From Rodentolepis nana (lineage: Eukaryota > Platyhelminthes > Cestoda > Cyclophyllidea > Hymenolepididae), in contig UZAE01001341.1 in assembly GCA_900617975.1 (NCBI GenBank), positions 1-13,780 of the forward strand: a stretch of 13,780 nucleotides of DNA. Reading direction: 5' to 3'. A model generated the notes under the pieces. The model saw only the letters and a list, made by a program, of their open reading frames with translations, was not told the DNA's origin and did not search any database. The position numbers were made by a program, and so were the translations under genes. Shown here piece after piece: positions 1 to 9,700 of the stretch. How positions within the stretch are numbered: position 1 is the first letter of the stretch; every line of letters starts with the position of its first letter.

Positions 1-47
<47 letters not shown>
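1..47. repeat. (TA)n microsatellite
   Basis: Uninterrupted TA dinucleotides at the window start; probably continues beyond it. Confidence 0.98.
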
Positions 48-53
<6 letters not shown>

Positions 54-175
54 GGATACGTTATTCAGTAAGAGAACTCATTCATACCAATGGGTACGTA
101 CGGACAGAAATCGAGCCACCTTTGCCAGATGAGCTGTTCGCATTTAGGCAACTTCTACCCACGGGATTCACTTTA

Positions 176-242
176 AATAAGAAGTCGTATGGCTGAATGT
201 CTTCTCACATTGTCTACAATAAAGCTCTTTATGACCAAAACC
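176..242 (-). pseudogene. Possible C2H2 zinc-finger-like remnant
   Basis: The minus strand encodes YCRQCEKTFSHTTSYLK followed by a stop. C-x2-C with a Phe four residues later resembles the first half of a C2H2 finger, but the histidines are missing. It may be a decayed fragment or chance. Confidence 0.2.
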
Positions 243-442
243 TAGAGGAAAACCAAGTACTCACCTAATTAAAAAAACTTGATTTTGAACATCAGTCCGT
301 TTAAGTTAAATCATTTGGGGAACCCTACAATAACTACTACAGAAACAGTGCAGCACATTAATCGTAATTTCAATTATTGGCAACAAATTCGTCATTTCAA
401 CAAATAAGAGATGTGAAAAGTAGTATATCAGTAGTATTGACC

Positions 443-718
443 TTATGGCGTATTTGTTCTGCGTATCTTTCTGATTTTAACAACGAGCAGAGCTGCACCA
501 ATGACTAGAAGAACTCCAACGCAAACAACGAAGATGATTCCAAATATTGCAAAGACTGTCATTGCTTTCGGGCCCATAATACTAGTGTCTTCAATATCTT
601 CCACCCAGTTGCCATCTTCGTTGTGATAGGATCGACCTGTGAATGTGTCCACCAGGTGTAGGGGTTCATTCAGAGCCTTCTGCACGTCTGATTTCAAGTC
701 GAACGCGGAAAATTCCGG
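443..718 (-). CDS. MPEG1: MPEG1-like exon 11: juxtamembrane region, transmembrane helix, tail, stop
   Basis: Residues 675-765 and TAA. The acceptor is ...CATACTAAAG|CCG. The luminal juxtamembrane part (675-726) is followed by a hydrophobic helix at 727-754 (bases 479-562), then the basic tail KIRKIRRTNTP. This gives type I topology, as in MPEG1, but with an 11-residue cytosolic tail, shorter than in vertebrate members. Confidence 0.9.
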   Translation of the reverse strand, partial: PEFSAFDLKSDVQKALNEPLHLVDTFTGRSYHNEDGNWVEDIEDTSIMGPKAMTVFAIFGIIFVVCVGVLLVIGAALLVVKIRKIRRTNTP

Positions 719-3700
719 CTTTAGTATGAAAACGGCATTATGAATTAGGATAATATGATCAATTGAAAAATTAATATTCACGTGGTTCTTTTCAGCGTAT
801 GTTTAGTGAAAATATTTAATATTAACTGGGTACTTGAACTGCTTATGAAACCCTTTGCTTACCTAATCAATTATCCCGATGAAATGTATAAATCCACATT
901 ATGCCTTTGTGCACAGCATTGGTAGATATTCTTAGTAATATTTTTATCGATCCGTTTAACGAATTATGCCATTTATTCACATACTTAGGCATAGCATAAC
1001 GATTAGTATAGCATAGAAAATCGATAATATTTACGTTTTCCCACGATTCAACTAGCAGATTTAAAGAAAGCTTTCCGTTATAGTAAAGTATACCCATGTG
1101 ACGTGAAATAAATTCTGTTAGATATAAACTCAAAACAAAAATCGCTGCATAAATATATGCAAGGGAAAAAATATTGAAATTTGCAACAGAAACATATTTT
1201 TATAATTCTATAGTCATCATTAAGAATGAAGTTAATAGAAAACTACTTTCTACGGAGAAGGCTTAATTCTGGAAATTCAGTTATCTGAGTTCGCCGGAAA
1301 AAATCATGCCTAATCCTGTAAATAAATGCCTGTGTATAATATTGTGATTCTTAACATTTAATTTGAAATTATGTAGAGTTCTATGCATTCAACTGAATCC
1401 AAATTCCATTGTTGTTCCAAAAAAGTCTTGAACTTACCAATTGAATGAATGGAGGACGTTTGACCCTCCGATCTTTCACAACTTTGAGCGAATTACCAGG
1501 GACACAGTAGTTGACCTAAAGATAAATTAGAATATCACAAAATGGATCAGAATAGAGAACTACTGAGAACAAATTTTCTGCCTAACAGGGTAAAAAAATA
1601 TCCACATATATCATCAGCAAGATTTTGGTATTAAGAGTGTAAAGTGGGGACCTTGAAATCACCTCAAAAGCGTTGACCTTGTCAAGTACACAATGCTATC
1701 ACAGATGAACAAAAAATTTAATACGCACATAGACAGACTCGAAGTTGTGACCGTGCTATATGTCGCGTAGGCAGCAAGTGTGGCCTTGAGCACAGAGGCA
1801 TTTCAACCCGTCACCAATCAACTCAAAAGCGGTGACCTTTACGACTAATGTTATTATTCAGAGGATAAGCAAAATAACTTTTATTATTATTATTATTATT
1901 ATTATTGAAAGCCTCGACTTCAAAAACTCAGCCGAATAAAGGTGTGACTCATTCGTTCGCCCACAAAAAGCATATGAACCACCAATCACATCAAGCAAAG
2001 TGTAGCAAATACAGGATACGTTTGGTGGAATTGAGCCACATCAAAAATTCGGAAAGCATTGACAAAAGAAAGGTACACACACGTTAGCCGCACATTGTTT
2101 TAAACACAAATGAAGACGATAAATAAATACCATTGATAATAAATTAGATGTGTCTAATTTGATGCTGGTATTCTTTGATACTAGCGCTTGAAGTTCACAG
2201 TTCTAGTCATTGAAGTTCTATTTTACGAGATAACGTTAATTGACTGAGCAGATTAATGAGCTAATAGACATAAGACACAAAGAGAGATAGAACAGACCTA
2301 TATTCAGCTTTTCGGGATGTGCGATAGACTTACCTCCACGTGGTGGGTCCTGGGCAACGTATAATCATACGGCAAAAAAGTCTATTGTTCGGGAGTTGAC
2401 TTCTGACTTCAAACTACCATCACCCCACTGTATGTCATATTCGAATATTTCCACAACATTCACCCACCTTTGTCCATATTCGACCATTTCACAGTACTCA
2501 CCTCACCTTTTTTCTTAAATTCGACCACTTCAACAGTACTCATCTTACCTTTTCTCTTCGACTTCTCACTTCAAACTACCATCACCCCACTGTATGTCAA
2601 ATTCGACCCCTTCCACAGTACTCACCTCACCTTTGCTCTACTGTCGACTTCTTCCACAGTACTAACCTCACCTTTTTTCTACCTATTTCTCACTTCAAAC
2701 TACCATCACCCCACTGTATGTCATATACCTCTGACTTCAAACTACCATCACCCCACTGTATGTCATATTTCACCACTTCCACAGTACTCACCTCGCCTTT
2801 TTTCTACCTTCAGTTGACTCTAGCTACCATGACCCACTGTATGGCATATTAGTCTACTTCCACAGTACTCACCTCACCTTTTTTCTACCTCTGAGTCTGT
2901 ATATTTCCACAACATTCACCCACCTTTTTTCTACCTTCTTCTTTGAAAAACTCTTCTGTCCCCCCCCCCTCTCGAAATTTTTTCACTTTGATGTTCCTTC
3001 CCCTCTGTGAAGTCCGATGTCAACTAAAGGGCTAATGATAACCATAAAAACGCCTGCCATTTGATATAAATAAATATTCAGCGTTTTTGGGTATCCCAAA
3101 GTTGGGATTCATACTCCACGTAGGTAAATTAATGGACAAATTTAATGTTTAGTAATCACTTTCCCTTCCAGGTTGCGTCCATACTTTTGTGAGTAGTATT
3201 TTCGTTGCTAAGGTTAATGCTAGACATGAATTGGACTCTTCTATAACATTTCTGTACGTTCCATTGTGTTTAAAGAAGAGCTTGACCAAGACTGCTCACA
3301 ATTATTTTTTTTAAATATCGACAATGGGGAAGAATTACTGCTGGGACTCACATGAATCGGGAAAGAGAATATTATGTACCGTAATGATTTGTTCCAGCCA
3401 TCAAAATAATAAGATTCAATTTGTCGCTCAACGTTCATAAAAACTGTTGGAGTACCCTAACATCGGAATTTGGAGCTTTCGCAAAGTTCATTAAATGTTT
3501 CAATCTCCACCGAGAAGTTTGCGCTCACTGAAGGCCTTCTCTACCACAAACCAAGAGATCGACTTCTAAGGCGAAGATACTTTCGAGGAAAGTGTTACTT
3601 CCTGCTTCAGCACGAATAATCTAATTCTTTTCTGAAGAGAACAACTTTTCCAAGATCAAAACATTACACGCAGAATACTAAAAGGCTTGGCTTGCATACA

Positions 3701-6700
3701 ATCAAAAGGACACTCCATATATAGTTGACGTACTATCAAATGTAAAGAAATGATTTCATTCAAATAAATTTTAATACACTCATTACTATCAGGCCACTAA
3801 CGCACCAGGCATGTGTCCTCAATTCCAGCGGCGTGAGACGTGTATCCATTCGGACATTGTTTTGGCCAAATCAAAGCGTAGTCATCTTCCAATAAGCCTT
3901 CTTCAAGTCCATTTCTTTGGCCTCTCTTCACCCATCGCCTTATATTTTGAGAAGACGTGTTGAGTGAGAGAACATCGTAGAGTGGATTACCCGATTGACA
4001 TGCGTAGAAACCTCCAAACGCCATTGAATACCTGCGTCCAAACTCTCTATCCGTGGACACACACACCTGAATTCGCCGACCTATCAGCTGGCTCACGTAG
4101 TAGAGGGGGCAGGATTGAGCATTTGTGATGGGATTTACCGATGTATCCGTGTAGATACCACCGAAAAGAAAACCTAAAACGTTTGAAATTATTCGTAGTA
4201 GTTACTCAGGGACTGAATAGGAAAGGAATTCACTGCATGGACTTTCGATTCAAGAACATGTTGATCTTATAAGCTCAAACTAAAACTGAAATTCCACTAA
4301 ACTTATTTTTGAATTTTATTTAAAGGCCTTCACAGAGTTTTGTTCGGTTAACTTCCATAGTTAGCATATTTAATAAGGTCAACAGCTGGGGTTGACTAAA
4401 TCGAAGGTATCCTTTATTGAGTACTCATTGTCTGATCATCTATCAGCAGCTAATATTCAGATTAAGGTTCATAACATCCTTATTAGCAGTAAGAAGTGCT
4501 ATCCGTATCCCACCTGTGGAAGGAAGATGTTAAGAAATATTTTGCCTGACCACCTAAATTAGACTGGCCAGTTACATATGAATGACTTTGATTAGTGTTC
4601 ACTAGGAGATTCAGGAGACCATTCTTAATAGTTGTCCGAAAATCAAGTGCAGTAGGACTTTTAGATAGCCTAATTTTATTTTCAATTTAGTTCCCCCCTC
4701 CCCCCCTCCTTCGTTATTGCATATTCGTGCTTCCATAATTCAAATGTTTGCCCATGACAACAAATGCCAAAGAATTGACCTCGTCAAGGCAACGAACTTC
4801 TTCGAATGTTTCAGGGCCATATCGGTTTAACATACCTATCTCCATAGTAGTGTTTGGCTTTTGAGGAGAAGTTGAGGTATAGTTTGTATCGATGGCACAC
4901 CAATATGCTCGAGTAACGGCGCATTCGTGAACACAGACTGGCTTGTGAAAGATTCCAACAGTATCGCATTTCATTGCACAGGAGCGTACCTAGAATAATA
5001 CGGTTACCAGGGGGCTAATCGAAAGTTAATTCAGTAAAGCAATCTACTTACTTGTGGCGGTAGTAGATTTACAGCCTTATAGCCTTCAGGACAGGAGGTT
5101 TTTCCAGTAGCCAGATTTGGAGACAAATAGCGAGAGCAGAGGTCATCAGGTCCCTCACATGTGGTATAGAGTCCTCCGAATGGGGTTTGGCCGGATTCAC
5201 TGTTAGCAGTGGGATCCTGAAAGTCCATATCATCGCATCGATCGGACGCAATATTTGCATCGCTATCGTAAGCAGATGAAAATGGATTCAGACATCCTGG
5301 CAACAAAACAAACAAAAGTGCTCGAATAAAAGAGACTTCAAAATATGATCCGTTTGGTCTATTGTGATGTCTTGACAGTGATATGTCGGAGTGACAATTG
5401 TTTATATTAGCACAAATGTGTCTGAAATGCTTTTTTATAGACAGCTAATTTTTTGTCTATTACGTAGACGCACTGTTATAAACATCAGCCAAACAATAGA
5501 TAACTGGCTGTTATCAAAATTGAACTAGTTAAGTAATTAATTCATAATAAGCTTCTCCTGAGAAAAAAGTATGAAAACGCCTAATGTAAGGTTAAATTTA
5601 AATTTAAGGATAATTTTAAAGAAAGCTCTCGCTTCTCTAGGTCATTAAGTGATCTAAGTGGAGAGAAACATCCTGGAACCACTCTAATGAGAAATTTGAA
5701 TTTTTGCTTGCTCTTTCATTAACCCGAACCAGCCAGTGCTGTCAACCAATCACATCAATGGAAGGTGCTTTTGTGAATCTCTCATAGCCGCGATGCTCGT
5801 TTACTATTGCGGTATTGAATATTGATCAAGACTTCGAATGCAGCTTAATTATGCCTGTTAAATGCGATTGTTTAACTTCGTATGACAACTTTTATAGTTC
5901 TCATCAACTTTGTTGAACATATAATTACGTATAGATTGAACATATTTTTCACTCTATCAAAATGCTGGAGATTTCAATTAGAAGGGGCATTCCGTATGGA
6001 GAACATTAATAGACAGGGATTGAGCCGATGTGTAGCATCTTATCGTATTCTACAAATGACTATTCTTAAACTTTCATGTAAAATAGTCGAGTTACTGAAA
6101 GAACTGCGTTTTAAACATGTGTATGAAGTTAAAAGCTTATTTAGAACACGAAACTGCTGTTATAATCAGGGCCGATTAAAGTTCATGGAAATACCGAAAC
6201 AAAGCCATTTCAAACCATTCCAAATTTGGTTTAATTTGTCACAATTTGAATTGTACATGGTAGACTTTCACACATAAATTTCAGGGTACACTTTCACTCC
6301 TAAGTAGGGTGCACAACACGGGCCATAGCATTTGTTTATAAACATAATAGAGAAAAAAATCTATAAACAGTGTGATTGACGAATGAATTCTTATCGAACT
6401 CCTATATATCTGGATCTGACTGATTTCACCCACTTAAATACCCCCCATAGAGAAATTTTGCTCAAATTTAAGTGTTAGGATTGTGCTTAATCAGCAAATA
6501 TGAGTCATTTTATTATTTTTCGGACAAATTTGAGACTATATTTAACAATTGGCTATGGTGAGTAACAGCAAACAGTGAGATTCATTTCGTGGAATAACTA
6601 AGTAGAGAATGGGTTTCTAATTCTCTTTTATGCAAAAAAGCCGATATTTTAATGAGTAAAGTTCAAGTCATTAAACAATCCAATTAGACATGACAGAAGA

Positions 6701-9700
6701 CTTCGCACCTCTCCTAGCCTAACCCTTAAACGTCCGAATTATTTTTAGATAAATAGACCCAGATGCACACACGCGTGTCTCACAGCAGACTGATGACGCC
6801 GACGTGATGAGTTTTGGTGGTATCAGGCGAAGGCTGTAGACACGCATTGAGCATGTTTCAAATGGGAAAAGCGCGCATTCTATTACTAGTCGAGTACCAA
6901 TGGTGGCTATTTTGAAAGAGGACTATACTGTCATCTAGCACTAATAACTCGAAAGAAGAAACAAAACGAAAGCATCTCCGAGACTAGCCAATCTAGAGGC
7001 CAAAGGAATTTTTGGTTTATAACTGGCAATCATTTAGACCTCAAAAAATATTTCATCTGCTTCACCATAGGTGATCTGAGTGAAATTGATAGTGCTGAGA
7101 TAGGAAAAATATGAGGGCATTTGCTTTAGAGGGGGCAATGCTGTCACGTCATCGTTTTAATTAATAAGGACTTTAAGTGTCATATGTCAGGCTGCTTTAA
7201 GTCTTATAGTTGACCTAGGTGTTTGAAACGCAAAGAATCAGAATCGCTACCCTCTTCTCTATCTCTAGATTTGATGGCTATGGAGTTGCGATATCACAAA
7301 ATCTTTTAAATTTGACAAGGTGGTAGTAAAATATGCGCAATCCCATGCACCAAGTCTATTCGCTGATATGAACTTATTAGATATCCAGATAACCACAATT
7401 GCCTTTACTCCAACTTATATACTAAGTTTATGCATTAGCAATTGCTTGTTAATCTAATTTTATTGACTAAAAATTGCCCACTTTTATATGACACCTACAA
7501 TTTCTCGAAATAATCTAAGGTAGAGACCAAGATTCAAGCAGTGGATTATTTATTGGAGGATTAGAAAGTGGCATGCTCAAAAGAGTTTGGCAGGCATAAA
7601 GTTCAGTCAAAAAACTTACCAACTATTGAGTTGGCTTCATAGTATCGCATCACAGCTGATTTCACAGTTGCAGCAAGAGCAAACGTTAGAGATTCACTCA
7701 ATTCTGGTAACGCCCGTGGTGTTATGAGGTCATAAATAGGTCTACCACGCCGATCAATGGCCACAAGATTCTCTACAACACCATTCTCCCAAATTGTCAA
7801 ATTCATATCACTAGCTTTTAGACTCGGTCCACCATAACTCAGAATAAAACTTGAAGCCACGTTGGAATCATACTCAGCCGTCTAAATGATTAGAAATTTT
7901 CAGATGGAGCTGGATCGACAAACTGCGAATTCACTTAAGTTATCGACAATGTACTTACGTTAGTCGTGCCTTGAATAAAGTTAGCCGAATTGTTAATTTT
8001 AAAGAAATCGAAAAATGATGCTCTCGCCCCATATTCCAGCTTTGTTCTCTCGGAATCAAACATCGTTCTTGTGCTGGCAACGAGACTGTCGACTTTTGCC
8101 ACCACTCCACCGGCTTCTACAGCAATGATGGAATGAGTTCCAAAGTCTCTATAGAATTAAAAATGGAATATTGTCAATTCTATATATAAAACAGGAATAA
8201 CATTAAAGCCATGCTTAAAATGTAAACATTTGATCTACCTCACAATTAGATCAGCCAAATACGAAGCCCTTAAGCTTTCCATCATCTTGAACATGTCCTC
8301 TCTTCCGAAATTCGATATAGTTCGGCCTTTCTGAGAAATGATATTCATAGCGAAATCCCCACCTGAATCAGACATATTACTTCTCTCTAAGTGGGCTGCA
8401 ATATCTAACAGACGATTTCGGAATCTGGGGTGGAGTTGGGAGTCTGGTAATTGGTGAACTCCAAACCAACGATGTCGTAGCTGTGATCGCATAGTTAACC
8501 CCTTGTTTATATTCTGAAAAAAACATTACATATCCTTCCCCTGGAGTATTTGTTAAATTTAGGTAAAAGTTATTTTAAAAGCAAGAAATGCAGTTGATTA
8601 ACCAATAATGTAAACATCTTTTAAAACAAAATGAAGATGCTCGCTCACCTCAGCCTTCCTGACCATTTCCTTTTCGAAAGAGAAGTCACCTCCGATTGAA
8701 ATCTGATAGAAGCCTACATCCCCTCCAATATTTACAGACAGAGCCGTCAATGATGTGTAATTTGTAAAGTGGGAGAATGCCTGAGATGAGAGTTCAATAT
8801 GAGAACTCTTCAAAGGTTCTTAATTGAAAGTGAAACAAAAAAATAGAAAATAATTAAGCGATTTAAGATAGTGGGCCGATTTATTATCGAGGCACCTTAA
8901 GATCTTCTTAATCGAACTACTATGAAACACATTTGAATGGCAAGGCCGACCGACCAACTTATTTGGACACGAGCTCACACGGAAATCATAGTGATGAATC
9001 ACGGAATACACACTCGGTAACAATAGTAATTACCTATCCTCAAAGGGAACCAAATTGTGCAACAATGTCATTAAATGACATGAAAGCATGAAACAAGCCT
9101 CCTTTCCATACACCCAATTAATTATCCATTGACCGTAAAACCCTTCTCTTCGACACTTACTGCCCAACTCTTGTATTCGCGGTTTCCAGATGATAATTTG
9201 TGACCCAGTAAACTACCGACCGCCAAAATCTCTTCGTACAATCGTCAAGACACACTTTAACTTGTTCTTTAAGATTTTTATCGTCCGTTAAATTTACGAA
9301 ACAAATAAACCAACAGAATTGTGCCTTTATAAGTGGAAAGCTTCTAACTCAAATTTAATTAAGCACTCGAATTTTGTTGCCTCAATGGGAAAATACAGGT
9401 AGTTGGAAGACTGCATGCCAGTCTCCATTTCGGTACTTTGAAGAAAATGCTGATTTATCCTTATGCTAGGAGTTGCTTTGAGGAATTAAACTGAAATTTT
9501 TACCTGGGAGCTGATGAAAGAAAGCAATGAATAAACTCTGGGTAAGTTTCATCAATTGAGGAATGCACACGCTAGCCCTAATATGGCTCTGCGAACACAC
9601 TTATTCTAGCCGATATATAAAAAGAGTCTAAGGTGAATTTCAGCTAAAAGAAAGTGAGAAATAGGTAAAAATAATGCCCTTGTTTGCAAGGTCAAAGTTT

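Larger units (their letters stand above)
1..442. other. 3' flank / presumed 3' UTR of the MPEG1-like gene
   Basis: Begins with a TA microsatellite. By eye the minus strand has no AATAAA or ATTAAA between the stop codon and the window edge; only the weak variant CATAAA (226-231) is present. The true transcript end may lie outside the window. A minus-strand fragment at 176-242 faintly resembles a zinc finger. Confidence 0.5.
1516..3805 (-). other. Intron 9 (2290 bp) with microsatellite and composite retroposon
   Basis: Bounded by the donor GTGCGT and acceptor TTATCTTTAG. It holds a 24-bp imperfect direct repeat, a TTA microsatellite and retroposon copy 1 (2318-3073) antisense to the gene. Nothing recognisable was seen at 3092-3769. 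Confidence 0.8.

Noticed and set aside
867..1133. 88-codon minus-strand open frame
   Set aside because: It lies within intron 10, is AT-rich, has no family motifs and is not needed for frame continuity.
2470..2817. 115-codon plus-strand open frame
   Set aside because: It lies wholly inside retroposon B/C modules; its peptide simply repeats the module sequence.
3241..3438. 65-codon minus-strand open frame
   Set aside because: It sits in intron 9 with low-complexity serine runs and no recognisable domain or phase-matched splice sites.
5069..5260. Second minus-strand frame over exon 7
   Set aside because: Out-of-frame shadow of exon 7.
6760..6890. GC-richer patch in intron 6 as an exon or element
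   Set aside because: No open frame with family similarity, no boundaries and no second copy in the window. It was only noted as composition.
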